Assembly (NCBI GenBank): GCA_937873245.1 | Contig: CALMVY010000008.1 | Coordinates: forward strand, 1-21,848 | Direction: 5' to 3' | Source of the DNA: an uncultured Arthrobacter sp. | Lineage (GTDB): Bacteria; Actinomycetota; Actinomycetes; Actinomycetales; Micrococcaceae | Length of the DNA stretch: 21,848 nt | Shown: positions 15,432-21,848 of the stretch, one piece after another | Layout of the letters: the number at the start of each line of letters is the position of its first letter | Numbering within the stretch: position 1 is the stretch's first letter | Program-made: the position numbers and the translations under genes | The notes under the pieces: generated by a model | Told to the model about the DNA's origin: nothing | Seen by the model: the letters and a program-made list of their open reading frames with translations, nothing else | The model's database searches: none

Positions 15432-16885
15432 TTATTCAACACCGCCTCAAAAATCTTCTTCGCATTCGGACTGGTTAGCTGTGCGCCGGTGGTGATGTCT
15501 ACGCCTTCCATGACGATAGTGACAGCCACCTGCGGGTCATTCGCCGGGGCAAACCCGGTAAACCATGAGTTATTCAGGCCGTCGCCGAGTTCCGCGGTAC
15601 CGGTCTTTCCGGCCACTTTGACTCCGCGCACTGCCGCCTTGCTGGCGATTCCGTCGTCGACGACGCTGACCATCCACTCGTTGATCTGCCGGGCAATGTC
15701 CGGGGTGGTGGAGGTCCGCAGGATCTGGGGTTTCGGTTCGCTGATCGGCCGCAGGTCCGGGGAACGTACGGCCTTGATCAGGTTGGGCTGCATCTGCACC
15801 CCGTTGTTGGCGATCGCGGAAGTCATCTGGTTGATCTGCAGCGGCGTGGCCCGGACGTCCCGCTGGCCGATCGACGACTGGGCCAGGCTGGCGTCGTCCA
15901 GTTCTTCGGTGGGGAAGAAACTCGGCGCGGAATCCAGTTTCAGCTCCTCGCCCCAGTCCTGCCCGAAACCGAACTTCTCCGCCTCGTCCGCGATGGCCTT
16001 CTGGTTCAGATCCAGGGCGATGCTGGCGAACGGGGTGTTGCAGGACTGCTGCAGGGCGAACGCAAAAGTCGCGGTATCGCGGGTGTAGCAGTTGCCACCG
16101 GCATAGTTGGGCAGCGTGTATTCAATGCCCGGGAAGGTCATCTCCGCCGGGTTGGGCAGAATGCTGTCTTTGTTGTACTTGCCCGACCTAAGAGCCGCGG
16201 ATGTGTCGATGATCTTGAAAACTGAGCCCGGTGCCAGCAACTCCCCGGTGGGTCCGCTGACGTTCTGGTTCAGGTTGATCCCGGGGATTTTGTTCAGCTC
16301 TGCGAAGTTGGCGGCCTCGGCCACCGGATCATGGGTGGCGATCAGGTTGGGGTCGTAGGACGGCTTGGACACCATGGCGATGATCGCGCCGGTCTTGGGG
16401 TTGGTCACGACGATTGATCCGCGCTGGCCGTCCGGGATGAGATCGAAGGCAAGCTTCTGGATCTCGGGATCGAGCGTGAGCTCCACGGAGGCACCCTTGG
16501 GCTGGTTGCCCAGGAAGAGCTGGCCGACCCGGTCCAGGAACTGCTGGTCCGAGCTGCCCGCGAGTTCCTCGCCCATTGTGCTCTCCAGCCCGGTCACACC
16601 GAAGCTCCGGGAGAAGTAGCCGGTGATCCCGGCGTACGGCTCGGGCTGTGTGTAGGTGCGCTGGAACTCGCAGCTCTCCGTGGCAGGCACGGACTCCGCC
16701 ACGGGGGCGCCGCCGACGATGATGGCGCCGCGGTCGTTGCAGTAGTTGGCCAGGAGGGTGCGCTTGTTCCAGGCATTGGCCTCCAGATCGTCCGCGCCGA
16801 TCACTTGGACGTAGCTGAGGGCGCCAAAGATCAGCACGAACATGGCGATCGAGGCTATCCAGGCGTTGCGGATGGCTTGATTCAC
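15428..16885 (-). CDS. pbpA: Class B penicillin-binding protein (transpeptidase) PbpA
   Basis: A 485-residue peptidoglycan D,D-transpeptidase anchored by one N-terminal helix (about 9-29). It is the crosslinking partner of the SEDS protein encoded just upstream. Active-site motifs are all present: SxxK as S221-VF-K224 (LAPGSVFKI), SxN as S281-C-N283, and KTG at 427-429 (AGKTGTAE). The region before it (RGAIIVGG, residues 52-59) is the usual PBP dimerisation and linker part. The GTG at 16885 is chosen because it forms a GTGA overlap with the rodA stop and begins with the family's basic residues followed by the helix. A longer frame to 17167 runs antiparallel through rodA and is not credible. 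The class B assignment is certain; the name follows the conserved operon. Confidence 0.95.
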   Translation of the reverse strand: MNQAIRNAWIASIAMFVLIFGALSYVQVIGADDLEANAWNKRTLLANYCNDRGAIIVGGAPVAESVPATESCEFQRTYTQPEPYAGITGYFSRSFGVTGLESTMGEELAGSSDQQFLDRVGQLFLGNQPKGASVELTLDPEIQKLAFDLIPDGQRGSIVVTNPKTGAIIAMVSKPSYDPNLIATHDPVAEAANFAELNKIPGINLNQNVSGPTGELLAPGSVFKIIDTSAALRSGKYNKDSILPNPAEMTFPGIEYTLPNYAGGNCYTRDTATFAFALQQSCNTPFASIALDLNQKAIADEAEKFGFGQDWGEELKLDSAPSFFPTEELDDASLAQSSIGQRDVRATPLQINQMTSAIANNGVQMQPNLIKAVRSPDLRPISEPKPQILRTSTTPDIARQINEWMVSVVDDGIASKAAVRGVKVAGKTGTAELGDGLNNSWFTGFAPANDPQVAVTIVMEGVDITTGAQLTSPNAKKIFEAVLNK

Positions 16886-18333
16886 AGCTTCACCGCCTCG
16901 GTCGGAGCGTCCGGACTGTTCCGTCCAGCGCCGGGTACGGCGGCCGGCTTCGAAGGCATGGCAGGAGTTGCTTTCTGTGCGTCGGGTTCTTCGCCGGGGG
17001 CCAGCGGGGTGGTATCCACCGGGCCGCGGGCCGAGTGCGAGATCATCAACAACAGACCGACGATGATCCAGTTGGCCAGCAGCGATGAGCCGCCCGCGGC
17101 CAGGAAGGGGGTGGTGAGGCCCGTGAGCGGAATGAGCCGGGTAACGCCGCCGATCACGACAAAGCACTGCAGCGCGATGGCGAAGGAGAGCCCGGTAGCC
17201 AGCAGCTTTCCGAACGCGTCCCGGGTCCCGAGCGCGGCGCGGAAGCCCCGGGTGAAGAGCAGCAGGTACATCAGCACGATCGCGAAGAGACCGATCAGGC
17301 CCAGTTCCTCGCCGAAGGAGGCAATGATCATGTCGCTGTTGGCGAAGGGAACCAGATTGGGGCGCCCCTGGCCGAGACCGGTGCCCACAAGTCCGCCGTT
17401 CGCCATGCCGAACAGCCCTTCGACGATTTGCCGGCTGCCGCCGAACTCCCGACCGTAGACCTCGTCGGTGAACGCGTTGATCCAGCCGTCAATCCGCAAC
17501 GCGACGTGGGAGAAGGCGCGGGAGGCGACGAATCCGCCGGCGGCGATGAGCCCGACGCCGATGATCACCCAGCTGATGCGGCTCGTGGCGACGTAGATCA
17601 TCACGAGAAACAGGCCGAAGAACAGGATCGAGGAGCCCAGGTCCCGCTGGAAGATCAGCACGCCGATGCTCACCAGCCAAGCGGCGAGCATGGGGCCCAT
17701 GTCCTTGAACCGCGGGAACTGGATGGGCCCGACCTTCCGGCCGGCCAGCAGGATGAGGTCCCGGTTGGAGGAAAGATACCCGGCGAAGAATATGGCGAGG
17801 GTGATCTTGGCGATTTCACCGGGCTGGAACGTCATGGAACCGAACTTGATCCAGACCCGCGCCCCCAGGATTTCACCAGCCGATATTCCGGGTACGAGCG
17901 GCAGGATCAGGAGGACCGCACTGACGGCCAGGGAGATGTAGGTAAATCGGCGGAGGACCCGGTGGTCCTTGAGGAACCAGATAACGGCGATCGAGACGGC
18001 CATGGCCACCAGAGTCCAGCGCAGTTGGTTGTTGCCAGTGTCTTCCCCGGCCCGGTCCAGCCGGTGGATCATCGCCAGTCCGAGGCCGTTGAGGGCCACC
18101 ACCAGCGGAAGTATTACCGGATCGGCATATTTTGCGCGGAACCGCAGCACGAGGTGGAAAGCGAGGGCGGCAGCGGCGAGCAGACTCGACTGGAACCAGA
18201 AATCGGTATCGAAAGCCTTCTGCTGGTCCACGCCCACCAGGACGTTGGCGCCGATGCCGACGGCGAGGGCCAGCACGAGGAGGACCAGTTCGACGTTCCG
18301 CCGCGGCTTGGGTGTGGGATCAATGGGTGTCAC
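16882..18333 (-). CDS. rodA: SEDS peptidoglycan glycosyltransferase RodA/FtsW family
   Basis: A 483-residue polytopic protein with about 12 membrane helices that polymerises lipid II into glycan strands together with PbpA. SEDS signatures include GARVWIKFGSMTFQPGEIAK (about 160-180), FQRDLGSSILFFG, and the long NGGLVGTGLGQGRPNLVPFA ... SDMIIASFGEELGLIG segment, with the C-terminal IPLTGLTTPFLAAGGSS motif. A Pro-rich cytoplasmic tail of roughly 45 residues follows. The GTG at 18333 (VTPIDPTPKPRRN) overlaps the pstP stop in a GTGA. The longer frame to 18459 lies antiparallel in pstP and is not used. RodA rather than FtsW is inferred from the partnership with pbpA and from the operon; sequence alone does not settle it. 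Confidence 0.93.
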   Translation of the reverse strand: MTPIDPTPKPRRNVELVLLVLALAVGIGANVLVGVDQQKAFDTDFWFQSSLLAAAALAFHLVLRFRAKYADPVILPLVVALNGLGLAMIHRLDRAGEDTGNNQLRWTLVAMAVSIAVIWFLKDHRVLRRFTYISLAVSAVLLILPLVPGISAGEILGARVWIKFGSMTFQPGEIAKITLAIFFAGYLSSNRDLILLAGRKVGPIQFPRFKDMGPMLAAWLVSIGVLIFQRDLGSSILFFGLFLVMIYVATSRISWVIIGVGLIAAGGFVASRAFSHVALRIDGWINAFTDEVYGREFGGSRQIVEGLFGMANGGLVGTGLGQGRPNLVPFANSDMIIASFGEELGLIGLFAIVLMYLLLFTRGFRAALGTRDAFGKLLATGLSFAIALQCFVVIGGVTRLIPLTGLTTPFLAAGGSSLLANWIIVGLLLMISHSARGPVDTTPLAPGEEPDAQKATPAMPSKPAAVPGAGRNSPDAPTEAVKL

Positions 18334-20084
18334 TGGCCCACCCCGCAAGTGGGAGCGGCGGGTGATGGGGTGGCAGTGCCGGCGGCGCCGGGGCTCGGCG
18401 TGGCGCCCGGTGTCACTGTAGCGCCGGGCGTGGCGGGGGTCGGGGAGGGAGTGATGCACTCGTCCGCCGGGGCGGTGGTGCCTGTGCGTTCGAGGTTCTT
18501 GACGATCCGCTGGGCGTCATAGAGATCCCGGGCCGGGACGGTCTGTCGCACCCGCTGCTGCGAGAATTCGGGGAGATCTGACATCCGGATATCGGTCTCC
18601 GCTTCGAGGGTGGAAAGCTGGATGGGCCCCAGGCGCTGGGAGACCCCGTTGAAGATGGCCACGTTCTGGTTGTGCTCCCCGATGTAGTACCGCGTCTGCG
18701 TCCAGGCATAGCCCAGCCACAGGCCCACCGTCAGAAGTGCCACGATGGAGGCGGCGATGGAAACCGTAACCCAGCGGCGGGGCGGGCCGGCCGGCCGGTA
18801 TTCGTCCGCCTCTTCCTTCGCCTGCTCCGACTTGTGGGTCAGGACGGTGGCCGCCCGGCGGGCCATGGTGCGCCCCGCAATGGTGGGGATGGAACCGGAT
18901 TCCGCGGCAGCCGCTGCGGCGCCGACGAGTTCGTGGGGGCGGCCGGAAAGTTCTTCGCGGAGCACCTCGGCAGAAAGATGCTCACCCAGGTGCGGATCCG
19001 TGGAGGTCTCCGGTTCTCCCTTGCCGGTGGCTCCGGGGTCCGGGTCTTCGCCCGCCGGGCCGGCTTCAGTCGGGGATCCCGGCGCCTTGGGCACGGCCGG
19101 GGCTGCTGCCCCGGCGGCCACGGGGGCCGCGGGGGATTTGCCGGTGTTACCGGCGTCCCGGGTCTTCTGCGGGGCTTCGACAGTCTTCGCTGCCCCCACG
19201 TTGCTTCCGGTCCGCCGGGGGGCATCCCCGGACACGGTCGCTGTCACGGTGGAGGGCGACGGGGCGGGGACAATCTCGACGGTGGCGGTCCGGACGTCGT
19301 CGGTCGTCTGTTCGGCGATTTCCAGCATCACAACCGTGACGTTGTCCGGGGCGCCGGCCTCGAGGGTGAGATCAACCAGCAATTCGACGCATTCGCGCAG
19401 ATTCCGGGTCTCCCGGACCGTGCGTTCAACTACGTGGCCAGCCACGTAGTTCAGGCCGTCGGAGCAGAGCAGCCAGCGCTCACCCGGTTCCACATCAAGG
19501 GTGTCCAGATCCAGCTCAGGGCTCGCATCGACGTCGCCGAGGACGCGCATCAGGACGTTCTTGTGCGGATGAGTTTCCGCGTCCTCGGGCCGGAGCCGGC
19601 CTTCATCAATGAGGCGCTGGACGAAGGTGTGGTCCACGCTGACTTGTTCGAATTCGCCGTTCCGCAGCCGGTAGGCGCGGGAATCGCCAATATGGGCGAA
19701 GTGCAGCTTGCCTTCGGCCAGGAGGAGGGCTGTCACGGTGGTGCCCATGCCCGCCAGCTTGGGATTGATGTGCACGAGTTCGGAAAGCAACGAATTAGCG
19801 GTCTGGATCTCGTCGGCCAGGACGGTGCCGGCATCGCCGTCGTAGTCGTCCTTGTCGAGATGGATCATGTCCAGCACTGTGGCGGCTGAGGCGACATCGC
19901 CGCCGGCGTGTCCGCCCATGCCGTCGGCGACCACGGCGAGGTGCCGGCCGACATACGCGGAGTCGTCGTTTTTCGCACGCACACGGCCGACGTCGGAACG
20001 CGCGGCGTAGCGCATGATGAGCGGCCGCGTCGGGGCAGTTGTTTTGCCTTCGGCCCTGTCTGCGGGAAGATCCGGGGCAGCCAT
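18330..20084 (-). CDS. pstP: PP2C-family Ser/Thr phosphatase PstP
   Basis: A 584-residue membrane phosphatase that reverses PknA/PknB phosphorylation. The N-terminal PP2C domain (about 25-257) has metal-binding motifs DGMGGHAGGD (54-63), HIGDSRAYRL (131-140, Asp134), LLCSDGL (Asp209) and APDNVTVV (Asp247). A long Ala/Pro/Gly-rich linker (about 265-430) precedes one membrane helix (about 438-460). The extracytoplasmic part (462-584) has an Asn/Gln-rich start, an Ala-Pro-Thr-rich end and two cysteines (C543, C580). The ATG at 20084 lies two bases after the fhaB stop, with TGAGG upstream. An internal Met24 at the domain edge is a weaker alternative. The long linker and external tail exceed those of mycobacterial PstP. 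Confidence 0.94.
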   Translation of the reverse strand: MAAPDLPADRAEGKTTAPTRPLIMRYAARSDVGRVRAKNDDSAYVGRHLAVVADGMGGHAGGDVASAATVLDMIHLDKDDYDGDAGTVLADEIQTANSLLSELVHINPKLAGMGTTVTALLLAEGKLHFAHIGDSRAYRLRNGEFEQVSVDHTFVQRLIDEGRLRPEDAETHPHKNVLMRVLGDVDASPELDLDTLDVEPGERWLLCSDGLNYVAGHVVERTVRETRNLRECVELLVDLTLEAGAPDNVTVVMLEIAEQTTDDVRTATVEIVPAPSPSTVTATVSGDAPRRTGSNVGAAKTVEAPQKTRDAGNTGKSPAAPVAAGAAAPAVPKAPGSPTEAGPAGEDPDPGATGKGEPETSTDPHLGEHLSAEVLREELSGRPHELVGAAAAAAESGSIPTIAGRTMARRAATVLTHKSEQAKEEADEYRPAGPPRRWVTVSIAASIVALLTVGLWLGYAWTQTRYYIGEHNQNVAIFNGVSQRLGPIQLSTLEAETDIRMSDLPEFSQQRVRQTVPARDLYDAQRIVKNLERTGTTAPADECITPSPTPATPGATVTPGATPSPGAAGTATPSPAAPTCGVGQ

Positions 20085-20086
20085 GG

Positions 20087-20566
20087 CTACGGCCTCAATT
20101 CGATGACCGTCTTGCCGATTCTCACGGGGACACCGAGCTCAACGGGCAATGCCCGGGTGAGCTGCTGATCGGCCAGGTAGGTGCCGTTGGTGGAGCCAAG
20201 ATCCTCGATAAACCAGCGGCTCCCCTGGGGGAACAGGCGCGCGTGGCGTCCCGAGGCATAGTCATCCTCCAGCACGAGGGTGGCCTCCTGGGCGCGGCCG
20301 AGCAGGATGGGGCTGGCTGCCAGCGGGATCGTGGTGCCCTTGAGGGGACCTTCGGTGACCACCAGTTGACGCGGCTGCTTCTTGACGGGGGCGGCCGGTT
20401 CGGCCAGCGCGGGGTTCTTGCGTACCTGCCGCGCCGTGGGGGCACCTGCTGCGGCCTTGCGGCCAATCATAAGGTCGCGGCGCATGGCGGCAACAATGCT
20501 GAAGATCAGGACCCACAGGAGCAGGAGGAAACCGAAGCGCAGGGCGGTGATGGTCAGTTCGCTCAC
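20087..20566 (-). CDS. fhaB: FHA-domain membrane protein FhaB (FipA-like)
   Basis: A 159-residue protein with an N-terminal helix (residues 8-28, FGFLLLLWVLIFSIVAAM) followed by a cytoplasmic FHA domain. The phosphothreonine-binding set is complete: Gly90-Arg91 (LLGRAQ), Ser105-xx-His108 (SGRHARL) and Asn127-Gly128 (GSTNGTYL). The family reads the phosphorylation of PknA/PknB targets; in mycobacteria FhaB (FipA) has been linked to FtsZ and FtsQ. The GTG at 20566 overlaps the fhaA stop (GTGA at 20563-20566). The linker (30-65) is basic and Ala/Pro-rich. Confidence 0.93.
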   Translation of the reverse strand: MSELTITALRFGFLLLLWVLIFSIVAAMRRDLMIGRKAAAGAPTARQVRKNPALAEPAAPVKKQPRQLVVTEGPLKGTTIPLAASPILLGRAQEATLVLEDDYASGRHARLFPQGSRWFIEDLGSTNGTYLADQQLTRALPVELGVPVRIGKTVIELRP

Positions 20567-21309
20567 TGGCGGCCGCCTGGGCTGGCGGGCAAAAGGCGGT
20601 AGATGATTTTGGTCCGTCCCATCGTGATCGTGGAGCCGTCGGTGAGATCCGAGGAGCCCACGATCTTGTGGCCGTTGACGTAGCTGCCGTTGGTGGAACC
20701 CAGGTCGACGGCCTGGGCAGTGCCAGGTCCAGTGCGGATTTCCAGATGGCGGCGGGAAACGCCGGTGTCGTCAATGAGGATGTCTGCGTCGGAGGAGCGT
20801 CCCAGAATGATCGAGGGCGCGTTCAGGGAGTAGCGCTGCCCGTCGATGTCCAGCACGGGCTGCATCCGGGAGGGCTGGCGCGTCGGCGCGGCAGGCATGC
20901 CCCCGTGCGCCGGCTGAGCCGGGGCGGAGGGCGACGAGGACTTTTCGGTCTTCGACTTGATTTCGAAGTCCCCGGCGCGGCGTTCCTCGTCGCGGCGGAA
21001 ACTGATCCGGACGGGACCCTGAAGCGTGTAGCCCTGGCTGCGCACGTGGTTGATGACGACGTCGCACAGTTCTTCGGCGAGCGGGGTTCCCCATTCCTGG
21101 GCCCGCTGGAAATCGTCGTCGCTGAGGAGAACGTCGAAGACGTTGGGGGCCAGGGTCCGTCCTGCGGCGATGGTGATGGCCTTGTTGTCCACCTCGCGGC
21201 GGAGGTGGCTCGCGATCTCAACAGGCTCAACCTGGGCGCGGGAACCGGTGGAGAAGACTCCGCGGACGGCCTTTTCGATGCCGCGCTCGACTTTGTCCAG
21301 CAATCCCAT
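20563..21309 (-). CDS. fhaA: DUF3662 + FHA-domain protein FhaA
   Basis: A 248-residue soluble protein. Residues 1-120 match the FhaA N-terminal domain (MGLLDKVERGIEKAVRGVFS, DUF3662-type). A polar linker follows (120-150), then an FHA domain with Gly170-Arg171 (ILGRSSD), Ser185-xx-His188 (SRRHLEI) and Asn207-Gly208 (GSTNGSYV). In mycobacteria FhaA binds the phosphorylated pseudokinase region of MurJ, a lipid II flippase. The ATG at 21309 is chosen for its AAAGGAG site and because MGLLD is the family start; the longer frame to 21369 adds 20 unrelated residues. It is the first gene of the seven-gene minus-strand operon. Confidence 0.94.
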   Translation of the reverse strand: MGLLDKVERGIEKAVRGVFSTGSRAQVEPVEIASHLRREVDNKAITIAAGRTLAPNVFDVLLSDDDFQRAQEWGTPLAEELCDVVINHVRSQGYTLQGPVRISFRRDEERRAGDFEIKSKTEKSSSPSAPAQPAHGGMPAAPTRQPSRMQPVLDIDGQRYSLNAPSIILGRSSDADILIDDTGVSRRHLEIRTGPGTAQAVDLGSTNGSYVNGHKIVGSSDLTDGSTITMGRTKIIYRLLPASPGGRQ

Positions 21310-21740
21310 GGTCCTTCTCCTTTCGTGACGGCTGCAGGGCAGCATTCGTTCCGGAACTCGGTTTCCCACAACTGCGGGAGCCCGCTGGTGCCGGGCACTC
21401 CTACATCAGATACTACTGGGCGAGTCTGGGAATGGCCTTAATGCGCGTCGCCACTCCGTGCCGAAAATTTGCGTCGGACCGGCTCTGACATGCGCTGACA
21501 GCGCCGCGCTCTGCCGGGCCGGGCGGGATCTTCATTCCGCCGGGCGGGATCCGTTGCGGGTCTCACAGGGCACCGGAATGCGGCTGAGAAGCTCGCCGTG
21601 TGGTCGGCCTGTGACCTCCCTCCGCCGGGCCCCGGGGGCCGATTGGTGTTTTCCCGCAATTGTCCGTTATGCTTGATCTCGCTGCTTTTACGAGGTTGGC
21701 GGTCCGGATTACGGTCCAATAATTGAGTGGAAGAAGTTGC
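21310..21740. other. Intergenic region between fhaA and tRNA-Leu
   Basis: 431 bp with no credible gene. It must contain the promoter of the fhaA operon (minus strand) and of tRNA-Leu (plus strand). The clearest -10-like signals are TAGTAT on the minus strand (about 21411-21416) and TATGCT at 21668-21673 (+), both without good -35 partners. A 13-bp sequence GCCGGGCGGGATC is repeated directly at 21518-21530 and 21539-21551. Confidence 0.5.
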
Positions 21741-21823
21741 GCGCGAGTGGCGGAACGGCAGACGCGCTGGCTTCAGGTGCCAGTGTCCGAAAGGACGTGG
21801 GGGTTCAAGTCCCCCCTCGCGCA
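21741..21823 (+). tRNA. tRNA-Leu (CAG)
   Basis: An 83-nt class II tRNA. Acceptor GCGCGAG (21741-21747) pairs with CTCGCGC (21816-21822), discriminator A at 21823, CCA not encoded. The anticodon stem CTGGC/GCCAG holds loop TTCAGGT with anticodon CAG at 21774-21776. A long variable arm (TGTCCGAAAGGACG) and T-arm GGGTTCAAGTCCC follow, all typical of tRNA-Leu. Confidence 0.96.
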
Positions 21824-21848
21824 CGCATTGGAACCCCGGTCTTCGGAC

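Noticed and set aside
15428..17167. Long form of pbpA starting at 17167
   Set aside because: The extra 94 residues overlap rodA in a different frame and look non-protein-like; the GTGA overlap at 16885 and the N-terminal helix fix the start.
21438..21824. Minus-strand ORF over tRNA-Leu (MREGGLEPPRPFGHW)
   Set aside because: Antisense translation of tRNA-Leu, a well-known spurious annotation.

Overview
This window looks like a conserved block downstream of the replication origin of a high-GC actinomycete. The genus-level guess, an Arthrobacter-like member of the Micrococcaceae, is inference. The gene order gyrA - DUF3566 gene - tRNA-Ile - tRNA-Ala - ppiA ... crgA - trpG/pabA - (pknB, pknA, pbpA, rodA, pstP, fhaB, fhaA on the opposite strand) matches the gyrA-to-fhaA block known from Mycobacterium and Streptomyces. 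Starts are often GTG, genes are tightly packed, and overlaps of the GTGA type are frequent. No mobile element, CRISPR array or rRNA was found.

Left part (1-3470, + strand): the 3' five-sixths of gyrA, a membrane DUF3566 gene coupled to it by a GTGA overlap, tRNA-Ile(GAT), a 38-codon DLW-39-type micropeptide gene, tRNA-Ala(TGC) and a strong terminator. Accessory part (3474-6929): a cupin gene (-), a DMT/EamA-type exporter (+), a family 2 glycosyltransferase (-), and an unusual membrane protein (-) whose N-terminal half consists of eight consecutive 11-residue repeats. Next, 7086-8522 (+) holds a cyclophilin PPIase and a rhomboid protease with an N-terminal zinc-binding module.

The stretch 8523-9753 has no convincing gene and is the most unusual part. 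Its first 350 bp contain an imperfect direct repeat with inverted 20-bp elements. The following 800 bp contain at least six exact DnaA boxes (five TTATCCACA, one TTGTCCACA) plus about eight one-mismatch boxes on both strands. Since the usual actinobacterial oriC lies between dnaA and dnaN, upstream of this window, this looks like a second, origin-proximal DnaA-binding locus (titration, reactivation or accessory origin). That function is inference.

Right part: tag-like 3-methyladenine glycosylase (-) lacking most of the known zinc ligands, crgA (-), an anthranilate/aminodeoxychorismate synthase glutaminase (+), and then a seven-gene minus-strand operon fhaA-fhaB-pstP-rodA-pbpA-pknA-pknB (21309 down to 11631). 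This operon joins phosphothreonine-binding FHA proteins, a PP2C phosphatase, a SEDS glycosyltransferase with its class B transpeptidase, and two Ser/Thr kinases, all serving control of cell-wall growth and division together with CrgA. Four of its junctions are GTGA overlaps. The window ends with tRNA-Leu(CAG).
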